Shown here piece after piece: positions 8,320 through 17,142 of a stretch of 64,000 bases of DNA (its first letter is position 1; each line of letters starts with the position of its first letter). Made by a program: the position numbers and the translations under genes. The notes beneath the pieces are model-generated. The model was not told the DNA's origin and did no database searches. It saw nothing but the letters and a program-made list of their open reading frames with translations. This DNA comes from an uncultured Lachnospiraceae bacterium. Its GTDB lineage: Bacteria; Bacillota; Clostridia; Lachnospirales; Lachnospiraceae. Location: the NCBI GenBank assembly GCA_902776305.1, contig CACYPS010000020.1, positions 18,129-82,128 of the forward strand, read 5' to 3'.

Positions 8320-10875
8320 ATGAACAAACAGCAGTTAGCGTCAAAAATTTGGGAATCCGCAAACAAAATGCGCTCTAAAATAGAAGCAAATGAGTACAAG
8401 GATTATATCCTTGGCTTCATCTTTTATAAATTCCTTTCTGACAAGGAAGTAAAGTATCTCAAAGAACTCGGATATACCGATGAAGATATCGACACAGTGA
8501 CCGAGGATGACGAGGAAATCGTAGAAAATGTCCAGAAAAACATCGGTTATTTTATCTCCTACGACAACCTTTTTTCCACATGGCTTGAAATGGGAAGCGA
8601 TTTTAATGTAGCTAATGTCCGTGATGCCTTATCTGCTTTCAGCCGTCTGATTAATCCCTCGCACAAAAAAGTGTTCGGCGGTGTATTTGATACCTTACAG
8701 ACTGGACTATCCAAACTGGGAGACAGTTCCAATTCTCAGACGAAATCCATAAGCGATTTGTTATACCTTATAAAGGATATCCCCATGGACGGCAGGCAGG
8801 ATTACGATGTTCTTGGTTTTATTTACGAATACTTAATTTCCAACTTTGCTGCCAACGCTGGTAAAAAAGCCGGTGAGTTCTATACCCCCCACGAAGTCGC
8901 CCTGTTAATGTCCGAAATCGTAGCAGATCACTTAAAGGACAGGTCGGAAATCAAAATCTACGACCCGACTTCTGGATCTGGATCTCTTCTAATTAATATT
9001 GGTAAAGCTGTCGCCAAACACATGGGTGACAGCGATCGTATAAAGTATTATGCGCAAGAATTAAAGGAGAACACCTATAACCTCACCCGCATGAACCTTG
9101 TCATGAGAGGCATCCTGCCGGATAATATTGTTACCAGAAATGGCGACACATTGGAGGAAGACTGGCCATACTTTGAAGAAAGTGACCCAATCGGCACCTA
9201 TGAACCATTATATGTAGACGCCGTGGTCTCGAATCCTCCCTACTCCCAAGCCTGGAACCCTTCAGATAAGGAAGCAGATCCCCGCTATGCCCGTTTCGGT
9301 CTCGCTCCAAAGAGTAAGGCGGATTACGCCTTTCTTCTTCACGACCTATTCCATATTAAGAGCAACGGTATTATGACAATCGTGCTTCCCCACGGCGTAC
9401 TTTTCCGTGGCGGCGAAGAAGGTGAAATACGAAAGAACCTGATCGAAAATAACCATATTGATGCCATAATCGGACTTCCTGCAAATATTTTCTTCGGAAC
9501 CGGTATCCCCACCATTATTATGGTTTTAAAGCAAAAACGGGAAAATACAAATGTGCTTATTGTCGATGCGTCTAAAGGTTTCGAAAAAGTCGGAAAAAAC
9601 AACAGGCTACGGGCATCAGATATCAAGAGAATCACAGATATTGTAACTAAGAGATTATCCGTAGACGGTTTCTCCCGTGTCATCACGCGGGATGAAATAC
9701 GTTCAAATGATTACAACCTGAATATCCCCCGCTATGTCGATTCTTCCGAAAAACCGGAAAGCTGGGATATCTACTCTTCCATGTTCGGCGGTATCCCTGC
9801 AAATGAAATCTCTGCTTTCGATGCATACTGGGAAGCTTTTCCGAGACTCAAGGAAGCACTGTTTAGCTTTGATAACAGTTCTTATGCAAGACTAAAAATC
9901 TCTGATATAAAGAACACCGTTACGGTACACCCGGATGTAACTGAATTTATCCGGCATTATACATCTGCATTTGACGGATTCGACAGTTATCTGAGTCAGG
10001 AACTGATGCAGGCCATAAACGGAGTGAACATTTCCAAAGAGGAGGCTGTCCTTAGCGATGACATTTTCAGAAGGTTACATAATATCCCTCTTGTCGATGC
10101 ATATGAAGCCTATCAGATACTGGACAATAACTGGTACAGAATTGCGATTGACCTTGAAATCATTCAAACCGAGGGATTTGCTTCTGTTAAACAGGTAGAT
10201 CCAAATATGGTTATAAAGAAAAAAAATGGCAAGGATCAGGAAGTGCAGGACGGCTGGATTGGCCATGTGCTGCCATTTGAACTAGTGCAAACTGAGATTC
10301 TCTCAGATGATTTAACCGCCCTGAAAAAAGATGAAGACCGTCTTACAGAAATAATATCATCCTATGAAGAAGCTCTGGAGGAACTTCCTGACGAGGAAAA
10401 AGACAAAGATTTTGTAAATGATGATAAAACTGCTTTCGTATGGGCAGAAGTAAAAAAATCCATCAAAGCAAAAGATCTCGAATCGGACGTTTTAGCCATT
10501 CTGAAAAAGGTATATGCTAAAAATGAGGAAGAAAAGAAGCTTAAAAAGCAGATAAAAGACAAATCTACTGCATTGCATATAGCTACAAAAACAGCAATAG
10601 AGGAGCTGTCTGATGATGACGCAATGAAACTTCTGCATATTAAATGGATAGATCCTCTCGTAAATGGTCTTTCCGTTCTCCCTGAAAGCATTATTGCCAA
10701 CTTTTCTACAAGACTCGAAAAACTGGCTGCAAAATATGACACTACCCTCTCAGAAGTAGAGGAACAGATTTCGCAGACAGAGAAAGAACTTTCTGACATG
10801 ATGAGTATGCTGACAGGCAATGATTTCGACATGCAGGGCATAGAAATGCTCAAAACGATGCTTGGAGGTGCGTGA
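8320..10875 (+). CDS. hsdM: Type I restriction-modification methyltransferase subunit
   Basis: HsdM transfers a methyl group from SAM to adenine in the site chosen by HsdS. The frame is open from 8260, but I place the start at ATG 8320, where HsdM-type sequence (MNKQQLASKIW) begins behind GGGAG. The 851 residues contain the N-terminal helical domain, the SAM-binding motif DPTSGSGS at 215-222, and NPPYS at 305-309, the catalytic motif of adenine-N6 methyltransferases. The region from about 500 to 851 is an extra helical and coiled segment, which makes the protein much longer than the usual 500 or so residues; this long form may be a separate subfamily. The stop lies 1 nt before the hsdS start. 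Confidence 0.93.
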   Translation: MNKQQLASKIWESANKMRSKIEANEYKDYILGFIFYKFLSDKEVKYLKELGYTDEDIDTVTEDDEEIVENVQKNIGYFISYDNLFSTWLEMGSDFNVANVRDALSAFSRLINPSHKKVFGGVFDTLQTGLSKLGDSSNSQTKSISDLLYLIKDIPMDGRQDYDVLGFIYEYLISNFAANAGKKAGEFYTPHEVALLMSEIVADHLKDRSEIKIYDPTSGSGSLLINIGKAVAKHMGDSDRIKYYAQELKENTYNLTRMNLVMRGILPDNIVTRNGDTLEEDWPYFEESDPIGTYEPLYVDAVVSNPPYSQAWNPSDKEADPRYARFGLAPKSKADYAFLLHDLFHIKSNGIMTIVLPHGVLFRGGEEGEIRKNLIENNHIDAIIGLPANIFFGTGIPTIIMVLKQKRENTNVLIVDASKGFEKVGKNNRLRASDIKRITDIVTKRLSVDGFSRVITRDEIRSNDYNLNIPRYVDSSEKPESWDIYSSMFGGIPANEISAFDAYWEAFPRLKEALFSFDNSSYARLKISDIKNTVTVHPDVTEFIRHYTSAFDGFDSYLSQELMQAINGVNISKEEAVLSDDIFRRLHNIPLVDAYEAYQILDNNWYRIAIDLEIIQTEGFASVKQVDPNMVIKKKNGKDQEVQDGWIGHVLPFELVQTEILSDDLTALKKDEDRLTEIISSYEEALEELPDEEKDKDFVNDDKTAFVWAEVKKSIKAKDLESDVLAILKKVYAKNEEEKKLKKQIKDKSTALHIATKTAIEELSDDDAMKLLHIKWIDPLVNGLSVLPESIIANFSTRLEKLAAKYDTTLSEVEEQISQTEKELSDMMSMLTGNDFDMQGIEMLKTMLGGA

Positions 10876-10876
10876 G

Positions 10877-12154
10877 ATGGGGAATAATAGTCATAAACCT
10901 GCTATCCGCTTCCAGGGATTTACTGATGCTTGGGAACAGCGTAAGTTGGGTGAGCTTGTTAAAATTGGTGACATAGACCATAGAATGCCGGCTACCACTG
11001 ATGATGGTGTTCCATATTTAATGACTGGTGATTTTTGCGGGGTGAATGAATTAAATTTCGACGGGGTTAAGCATGTCTCAAGAGAAGATTATGATATACT
11101 TTCCCGAAAAATAAAACCTGAATTAGGCGATATACTTTTTGCTCGATATGCGTCTGTAGGTGCTGTCAGATATGTTGATTTTACGAGGGATTTCTTAATC
11201 TCTTACTCATGTGCAATTATAAAAAAAGGAGAGAAAATAGATTCCAAATTTCTATATCATTTTCTTTCAAGTGATATTGCTCAGAAGCAAATTCAACTGG
11301 AAATAAATACTGGTTCTCAAGCAAATATAGGCATAGATTCAATGAAAAATAATATCTTCGTATTTATGCCGTCAAAAGCGGAGCAGATAAAAATATCTAA
11401 ATATCTGAGCGACATGGATACCCTTATCACCCTTCATCAGCGTAAGTATGAAAAGCTAATAACTGTAAAAAAATCCATGCTCGAAAAAATGTTTCCTCGT
11501 GATGGTTCCAATTATCCCGAAATACGTTTTATCGGTTTCACTGACCCTTGGGAACAGCGTAAGCTATCAGATGTGTTTGAGTTTTTACAGAATAACACTC
11601 TGTCAAGAGCCGAATTGAATTCTGAAAGAGGAGCTGCAAAGAATATCCACTATGGAGATGTCCTTATTAAGTTTGGTGAATACCTTGATGTTTCCGACGC
11701 AGAACTTCCATTCATTCAAGATCAGAATATCGTCAATAAGTTTAAAGGATCCTTATTACAGGATGGCGATGTCATAATGTCGGATACGGCTGAGGATGTA
11801 ACTGTGGGAAAATGCACTGAAATCGACGGATTACAGGGATTTCCAACAATTTCAGGGCTTCATACAATTCCTCTACGTCCCAAAAACGAGTTTGGAACTG
11901 GCTTCCTCGGGTACTATATGAATTCCGGATCATATCATGATCAACTTCTCCCGCTTATGCAAGGAATCAAAGTAACATCTGTATCTAAAAGTGCTATCAA
12001 GGATACGGATATTTCTTTCCCATCGGACATTGCTGAACAAGCTGCTATTGGGCGATGTTTCATTCAACTCGACAACCTTATCACCCTTCATCATCTTAAG
12101 CTTGAAAAGCTGAAAAATATTAAACAATCCCTGCTTCAGAATATGTTTGTTTAG
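10877..12154 (+). CDS. hsdS: Type I restriction-modification specificity subunit
   Basis: HsdS recognises the bipartite DNA target through two target-recognition domains. The start is ATG 10877 with GGAGGTG seven bases upstream. Two half-repeats are seen: IRFQGFTDAWEQRKLGE - domain 1 - ITLHQRKYEKL, then IRFIGFTDPWEQRKLSD - domain 2 - ITLHHLKLEKL. The DNA behind the WEQRK and HQRK motifs is nearly identical between the halves and to the inverted silent cassette upstream, which supports recombination. The last boundary copy has diverged (HHLK instead of HQRK), so it may be inactive as a crossover site. The protein is 425 residues, a normal length, and the frame is intact. Confidence 0.93.
   Translation: MGNNSHKPAIRFQGFTDAWEQRKLGELVKIGDIDHRMPATTDDGVPYLMTGDFCGVNELNFDGVKHVSREDYDILSRKIKPELGDILFARYASVGAVRYVDFTRDFLISYSCAIIKKGEKIDSKFLYHFLSSDIAQKQIQLEINTGSQANIGIDSMKNNIFVFMPSKAEQIKISKYLSDMDTLITLHQRKYEKLITVKKSMLEKMFPRDGSNYPEIRFIGFTDPWEQRKLSDVFEFLQNNTLSRAELNSERGAAKNIHYGDVLIKFGEYLDVSDAELPFIQDQNIVNKFKGSLLQDGDVIMSDTAEDVTVGKCTEIDGLQGFPTISGLHTIPLRPKNEFGTGFLGYYMNSGSYHDQLLPLMQGIKVTSVSKSAIKDTDISFPSDIAEQAAIGRCFIQLDNLITLHHLKLEKLKNIKQSLLQNMFV
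10929..10950 (+). repeat. Inversion-type repeat A, copy 2
   Basis: First WEQRKLG boundary of the expressed hsdS, in direct orientation. It matches copy 1 at 8067-8088 over 22 bases in opposite orientation. Confidence 0.85.
11423..11447 (+). repeat. Inversion-type repeat B, copy 2
   Basis: Boundary after recognition domain 1 (LITLHQRK), identical over 25 bases to the inverted copy at 7564-7588. Confidence 0.85.
11547..11563 (+). repeat. Inversion-type repeat A, copy 3
   Basis: Second WEQRK boundary in hsdS. The 17 bases CTTGGGAACAGCGTAAG are identical to copies 1 and 2; the sequence diverges directly after. Confidence 0.85.
12077..12100 (+). repeat. Inversion-type repeat B, diverged copy 3
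   Basis: Boundary after recognition domain 2. It keeps CTTATCACCCTTCATC, but the core reads ATCTTAAG instead of AGCGTAAG, so recombination here may be impaired. Confidence 0.7.
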
Positions 12155-12168
12155 GAGGACGCACTAAA

Positions 12169-12822
12169 ATGGCTAATATCATTCTTTTTCACGGTACTCC
12201 GAACAAGATTGTGACACCAACTTTTGGTCTTGGAGAGGACAGACACGATTACGGGCGAGGTTTTTACCTTACAGAAGACTTTAATCTTGCGAAAGAATGG
12301 GCCGTCTGCCGACCGGACAAATCAAACGGCTGGGTTCATACATACATCTTAGATATGAGCGATCTTAAAGTCTTAGATTTTCAGCAATTAGATGTTCTGG
12401 TATGGCTGGCAGAACTAATGAAACATAGAGCAGCTGCAGACTCCAAAAGATACAGGCTGCTCTCTGCAAGATTTATTGATAAATACGGAATCGACACATC
12501 CGAATACGATGTTATAAAAGGATGGCGTGCAAATGCATCTTATTTCTATATTGCTAAAGAATTTGTAAAAGATAACATTGATATCGAAATACTGGAAGAA
12601 CTGCTGTCCTTGGGCGGACTCGGAATACAATACTGCTTGAAGTCTGAACTGGCATTTTCCAAGTTGAAAGAAATCCGTGAAGGACTTGCATCAGTAGAAT
12701 ATGAAGAATTCAATGAAAAATACAACGAGAGAGATAATGTTGCGCGGAGAAAAATGAAGGAACTCATAGACTCCGATGCAAATAAGGTAACAAATGTTTT
12801 CAGCACGCTACTGGAGAGGTAA
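12169..12822 (+). CDS. DUF3990 protein, predicted ADP-ribosyltransferase-fold toxin
   Basis: A 217-residue DUF3990 protein. The family is placed in the ADP-ribosyltransferase fold. Seen here: HGT at residues 8-10, YGRGFYLT at 28-35 (the second ART motif), YDVIKGWRANASYF at 113-126 and GIQYCLKSE at 152-160, which would correspond to the ARTT loop with its catalytic glutamine/glutamate region. It begins 14 nt after hsdS behind AGGAGG. It heads a three-gene cassette with a small protein and an NADAR protein inserted between hsdS and hsdR. Known: NADAR proteins can hydrolyse ADP-ribose from nucleic acid. Inferred: this protein is the transferase that NADAR counteracts. Target unknown. Confidence 0.75.
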   Translation: MANIILFHGTPNKIVTPTFGLGEDRHDYGRGFYLTEDFNLAKEWAVCRPDKSNGWVHTYILDMSDLKVLDFQQLDVLVWLAELMKHRAAADSKRYRLLSARFIDKYGIDTSEYDVIKGWRANASYFYIAKEFVKDNIDIEILEELLSLGGLGIQYCLKSELAFSKLKEIREGLASVEYEEFNEKYNERDNVARRKMKELIDSDANKVTNVFSTLLER

Positions 12823-12827
12823 TCTGA

Positions 12828-13244
12828 ATGGCTGCATATCCTGAAGTTTATTTAGACGAGGTAGTTGAGAACCAGGGAAAGTTATTTGATTATGTCGCAT
12901 ACTCCTTCCCTGATAGCGACACCGTAGATTTTATAAATGCATATATGTCCAGTAAGACAAGAAAACATATTGATGACGGACAGGCTTATGTTAATACAAT
13001 GGATGCAGGACAGCTTTGGGACTATTTTTCTAAAAATGAGCACTATTTTTTGAAACCCGGAAAGGCAATGGATGGCTTTATGCCGGACTGGATAGGCGAA
13101 TTTTACGCTTATTATCAATGGTTCTATAATATTCCCAGTTCCGAAGTTATAAAGAAAATCCCGGTCACTTTCCTGATGAAGGCATATTACGGACTTCATG
13201 ACCTGGAGCTTGACCTGGCAGTAAAGAAAGTGGGGAAACAATAA
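12828..13244 (+). CDS. Small partner protein of the DUF3990/NADAR cassette
   Basis: A 138-residue protein starting 5 nt after the DUF3990 stop, with GGAGAGG upstream. It appears two-part. Residues 1-65 form a helical segment (YLDEVVENQGKLFDYV, DTVDFINAYM) resembling small proteins that accompany DUF3990. Residues 75-138 are aromatic-rich (DWIGEFYAYYQWFYNIPS, then KKIPVTFLMKAYYGLHDLEL). No catalytic motif is visible. Its stop overlaps the NADAR start as TAATG, so both are translationally coupled. Position and size suit an antitoxin or adaptor, which is inference only. Confidence 0.65.
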   Translation: MAAYPEVYLDEVVENQGKLFDYVAYSFPDSDTVDFINAYMSSKTRKHIDDGQAYVNTMDAGQLWDYFSKNEHYFLKPGKAMDGFMPDWIGEFYAYYQWFYNIPSSEVIKKIPVTFLMKAYYGLHDLELDLAVKKVGKQ

Positions 13245-13717
13245 TGAACGTAGTATGTTTTCATAACCCCGACGAGGAAAATGGCTATCTGAGCAACTGG
13301 TATCCATCAGAGTTTTCATTTGGAAATATATCCTTTTCTTCCATGGAACAGTATATGATGTATCGAAAAGCGATTTGCTTCCATGATAAACGAATTGCCC
13401 GGGAGATATTAAATACTGCAGATGTTGCTGCCATTAAAAAGTTAGGACGTCTTGTATCCGATTATGATGAGAACGTATGGAACGGAATGCGACAAATAAT
13501 CGTGTATGAAGGACTTCTGGCAAAATTTTCTCAAAACGAAGCATTGCGGAAGGAACTGTTAAAAACAAACGGCTCAATTCTGGCAGAATGTGCCGTCAAA
13601 GATCTTATTTGGGGAATCGGACTGTCTATGCATGACCCAAACCGCTTTGACAGGAGTAAATGGAAGGGACAGAATCTGCTTGGTTATGCTCTCATGTTAA
13701 CAAGGGAAAAAGTTTAA
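13244..13717 (+). CDS. NADAR (YbiA-like) domain protein, predicted ADP-ribosyl hydrolase
   Basis: A 157-residue NADAR/YbiA domain protein. Seen: NPDEENGYLSNWYP at 8-21, SSMEQYMMYRKA at 32-43 with the family glutamate, LIWGIGLSMHDP near 120-132 and KGQNLLGYALM near the end. Members of this family act in riboflavin-intermediate disposal (YbiA type), and some have been reported to remove ADP-ribose from guanine in DNA as partners of DarT1-like toxins. Here the partner is a DUF3990 protein in the same operon, so an antitoxin role is the natural reading. The TAATG overlap with the preceding gene supports co-expression. Confidence 0.8.
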   Translation: MNVVCFHNPDEENGYLSNWYPSEFSFGNISFSSMEQYMMYRKAICFHDKRIAREILNTADVAAIKKLGRLVSDYDENVWNGMRQIIVYEGLLAKFSQNEALRKELLKTNGSILAECAVKDLIWGIGLSMHDPNRFDRSKWKGQNLLGYALMLTREKV

Positions 13718-13743
13718 ATGCTAAACTTCTATCTGAGATAGTC

Positions 13744-13773
13744 GGTCAGATGTCCATGTATGGACACCTGACC
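13744..13773 (+). promoter_or_regulatory. Hairpin directly before the hsdR ribosome binding site
   Basis: GGTCAG-a-TGTCCAT / ATGGACA-c-CTGACC forms a stem of about 13 bp with a short loop, right next to the GGGGGG ribosome site of hsdR. No T-run follows. It could be an mRNA processing site or an attenuating/stabilising structure that sets HsdR levels apart from the upstream genes. Confidence 0.6.
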
Positions 13774-13786
13774 GGGGGGACAAATT

Positions 13787-16700
13787 ATGATATTCAATAA
13801 GGAAGCTGATTTCGAGCAGGCTTTAATCGATTTACTCAAGACAAAAGGCTGGGAAGACAAGGTTCTTAAGAACTACACGGAAGCTGAACTGCTCCGCAAC
13901 TGGGCAGAGATACTCTTCGAGAATAATCGAGGAATCGACAGACTGAATGATTATCCACTGACTGACGGGGAAATGCAACAGATCATCGAACAAATAAATA
14001 TCTTGAGAACACCTCTTCGTCTGAATGGCTTTATTAATGGCGGTAGTGTTGCCATAACCCGTGATAATCCGGACGATACTGCCCATTTTGGCAAGGAAGT
14101 CTCCCTGAAAATCTATGAGCGCAGGGAAATAGCCGCCGGTCAAAGCCGCTATCAGATTGCTCAGCAGCCGAAATTCCCGACGAAATCTAAAATCATGAAT
14201 GACCGCAGAGGAGACCTGATGCTCCTGATTAACGGAATGCCGGTCATACATATCGAATTGAAAAAGAGCGGGGTCCCTGTTTCACAGGCTGCAAACCAGA
14301 TTGAAAAATATGCTGAGGAAGGGATCTTTACCGGTCTTTTTGCGCTGGTCCAGATATTTGTCGCCATGAATCCGGATGAAACAAAGTACTTTGCCAATCC
14401 CGGACCGGAAGGCAGGTTTAATCCTGATTTTTATTTTCATTGGGCAGATTTTAATAATGAGCCGATTAATGACTGGAAAAAAATCGGCTCTACCCTACTT
14501 TCCATTCCTATGGCACACCAGCTAATCGGTTTTTATACGGTTGCGGATGATTCCGACGGAATACTTAAGGTAATGCGCAGCTATCAGTATTATGCAGCCA
14601 ACGCAATCTCCGATAAAGTATCAAAAACGAAATGGGGACAGAACAATCAACTTGGCGGATTCATCTGGCATACGACCGGTTCCGGTAAGACAATGACTTC
14701 TTTTAAGTCAGCACAGCTCATAGCAACATCCAAAGATGCTGACAAAGTGGTTTTCCTGATGGATCGGATCGAACTGGGAACCCAATCCCTGAAAGAATAC
14801 CGAAATTTCGCCGGTGCCGGTCTTTCTGAACAGCAGAAAGCTAACACCGTTCAGGAAACGGAAGACACGCACGTCCTGATTGGGAAATTAAAGAGCACGG
14901 ATCCGGCTGATACGCTGATTGTTACCTCCATACAGAAAATGAGTAATATCAGCGAGGAAAATGAAAGCTTAAAGTCTGCCGACCTTGAAGTCATGAACGC
15001 GAAGAGGCTGGTTTTCATTGTCGATGAAGCTCACCGGTCAACATTCGGTGACATGCTCCTGACCATAAAGAAAACCTTCCCGAAGGCAATCTTTTTCGGT
15101 TTTACAGGTACCCCGATTCAGGATGAGAATCAGAAAAAGATGAATACTACTTCAACGGTGTTCGGAAATGAGCTGCACCGCTACAGCATTGCGGACGGTA
15201 TCCGGGACAAAAATGTGCTCGGGTTTGACCCTTATAAAGTTCTGACCTATAAAGATCAGGATATTCGTCAGGTTGTAGCACTGGAAAAAGCGAAGTCGAA
15301 GTCAGTTCAGGAAGCCTTGTCCGATCCGGCAAAGAAAAAGATCTTTCTGGAATACATGCAAAATGTCCCGATGGCAGGAACTGTTACCGGGGACGGAAAC
15401 TATGAAAAAGGAATCGAAGACTATCTGCCCATGATTCAGTACCGCTCGGAAACTCATCAGTCCATGGTGGTTGAAGACATCCTGCAGAACTGGCTGATAC
15501 TATCACAGGGTGGCAAGTTTCATGCTATATTCGCAACGAGCAGTATACCTGAAGCTATAGAGTATTATCACCGCTTTAAAAATTCAGCCCCAAATCTTAA
15601 AGTAACTGCCCTCTTTGATCCGAGCATTGATAATAATGGCGGTGCAAAGTTCAAGGAAGACGGACTTCTCGAGCTGATCTCGGATTACAACCTGAGATAC
15701 GGACAGGATTATAAGGCAGCTTCATTTGCAAAAATGAAAAAGGATATTGCCGCCAGACTGGCCCATAAAAAGCCGTATGAGCGGATTGAGTATGAACCAA
15801 ACAATGAAATTGACCTGTTAATCGTCGTGGATCAAATGCTGACCGGCTTTGATTCCAAATGGATTAATACTCTCTACATGGATAAAATTCTGAGATACGA
15901 GAATATTATCCAAGCATTCTCTCGTACGAACAGGCTTTTTGGACCGGACAAACCATTCGGAACAATCAAGTATTATAGGAAGCCTCACACGATGGAAAAA
16001 TACATCGAGGCCGCCGTTAAGCTGTACTCCGGAGACAGACCGTTCGGCTTATTTGCCCAGAAGCTCCATAAGAATCTTTCAAACATGAATTCCCTTTTTG
16101 AAGATATCCGGGATGTCTTTGAACAGGCGGGCGTTGCAAACTTCGAGAAAATACCGCCGGAAATTACGGAGCGTAAGAAGTTTGCTAATCTGTTTCGACA
16201 ATTCAATGATTATTTGGAAGCGGCAAAAGTACAAGGATTTACGTGGAAGCAGGTAGAATACTCCATTCCCGATGAAGCATCCGGTGTGACACATGATATC
16301 ACGATGCTTCTTGATGAGACCACTTATCTTGTCCTTGTAAAGCGTTATAAGGAATTGTTCGCTCCCGGCCCCTCTGCAGGCAATGATGATATACCTTATG
16401 ACATTGAAGGATATATTACAACGATTGACACGGACAAAATTGATTCCGATTACATGAACTCCCGCTTTGTAAAGTACCTGAAATTACTTCATACACAGGG
16501 AATTGATGCGGAAGAACTCTCAAAGGCGGAGGATGAGCTGCACAAAACATTTGCCACACTCTCTCAAGAGGAACAGAAATTCGCTAATATCTTCCTGCAT
16601 GATATTCAGAGTGGGGATGTTACTGTGACTCCCGGCAAAACCTTCAAAGAATATGTACTTGAGTATGTTTCAAAGGCTAAAGATGACCAGATTCACCGGC

Positions 16701-16957
16701 TTGCTGCTTATGCGTTAGGACTCAATGAAACAATGTTGCGAAATCTTATGGCTCAGCACATCACAGAAGATAATATCAATGAGTTCGGCAGATTTGATGC
16801 TCTAAAAGCAACCGTTGATAAGGCACGTGCCAAAGCATACTTTGAAGCGGTTACGGGATTAAAGCTACCCCTTCCAAAGGTTAATATCAGGGTCGATCGA
16901 CTTCTGCGAGACTTCATCCTTAAGGGCGGGTATGACATAGAAATGCCGAATAGATGA
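13787..16957 (+). CDS. hsdR: Type I restriction endonuclease/translocase subunit
   Basis: HsdR is the ATP-driven translocase and nuclease of the type I complex. The 1056 residues hold the nuclease core at the N-terminus (D143 in RRGDLML and E157-x-K159 in IHIELKK), Walker A TGSGKT at 297-302, DEAH at 413-416, FTGTPI soon after, and late helicase motifs (DQMLTGFDSKW, QAFSRTNRLF). The C-terminal 250 residues are the helical region that docks on the methyltransferase. Length and motifs are intact. It is separated from the NADAR gene by 69 nt containing a strong hairpin, and is followed by a terminator at 16981. Confidence 0.95.
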   Translation: MIFNKEADFEQALIDLLKTKGWEDKVLKNYTEAELLRNWAEILFENNRGIDRLNDYPLTDGEMQQIIEQINILRTPLRLNGFINGGSVAITRDNPDDTAHFGKEVSLKIYERREIAAGQSRYQIAQQPKFPTKSKIMNDRRGDLMLLINGMPVIHIELKKSGVPVSQAANQIEKYAEEGIFTGLFALVQIFVAMNPDETKYFANPGPEGRFNPDFYFHWADFNNEPINDWKKIGSTLLSIPMAHQLIGFYTVADDSDGILKVMRSYQYYAANAISDKVSKTKWGQNNQLGGFIWHTTGSGKTMTSFKSAQLIATSKDADKVVFLMDRIELGTQSLKEYRNFAGAGLSEQQKANTVQETEDTHVLIGKLKSTDPADTLIVTSIQKMSNISEENESLKSADLEVMNAKRLVFIVDEAHRSTFGDMLLTIKKTFPKAIFFGFTGTPIQDENQKKMNTTSTVFGNELHRYSIADGIRDKNVLGFDPYKVLTYKDQDIRQVVALEKAKSKSVQEALSDPAKKKIFLEYMQNVPMAGTVTGDGNYEKGIEDYLPMIQYRSETHQSMVVEDILQNWLILSQGGKFHAIFATSSIPEAIEYYHRFKNSAPNLKVTALFDPSIDNNGGAKFKEDGLLELISDYNLRYGQDYKAASFAKMKKDIAARLAHKKPYERIEYEPNNEIDLLIVVDQMLTGFDSKWINTLYMDKILRYENIIQAFSRTNRLFGPDKPFGTIKYYRKPHTMEKYIEAAVKLYSGDRPFGLFAQKLHKNLSNMNSLFEDIRDVFEQAGVANFEKIPPEITERKKFANLFRQFNDYLEAAKVQGFTWKQVEYSIPDEASGVTHDITMLLDETTYLVLVKRYKELFAPGPSAGNDDIPYDIEGYITTIDTDKIDSDYMNSRFVKYLKLLHTQGIDAEELSKAEDELHKTFATLSQEEQKFANIFLHDIQSGDVTVTPGKTFKEYVLEYVSKAKDDQIHRLAAYALGLNETMLRNLMAQHITEDNINEFGRFDALKATVDKARAKAYFEAVTGLKLPLPKVNIRVDRLLRDFILKGGYDIEMPNR

Positions 16958-16980
16958 TTCTACTCACAGCGTAAGTAATA

Positions 16981-17016
16981 GAGAGTCAGGATAATTCCTG
17001 GCTCTCTTGTTTTTCT
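16981..17016 (+). terminator. Terminator of the hsd operon
   Basis: Ten-base stem GAGAGTCAGG / CCTGGCTCTC (one G-T pair) with a 6-nt loop, followed by TTGTTTTTCTT. Just upstream (16967-16975) lies another CAGCGTAAG core. Confidence 0.85.
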
Positions 17017-17095
17017 TAAAAACAGGTTTATCTTTTTTTGGCTGAAGACAGCTCAAATATTGAATATCGCACCGAGTAAATTTTATCGAAAGCCC

Positions 17096-17117
17096 GTCAC
17101 CCCCTCATCAGCGTGAG
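17096..17117 (+). repeat. Inversion-type repeat B, copy 4 (left of recombinase)
   Basis: Contains TCATCAGCGTGAG in direct orientation, 26 bases before the recombinase start. In one frame it still reads PHQRE, so it is a relic of an hsdS boundary. Confidence 0.7.
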
Positions 17118-17142
17118 CGTATATTATTAACAGGAGGACATT

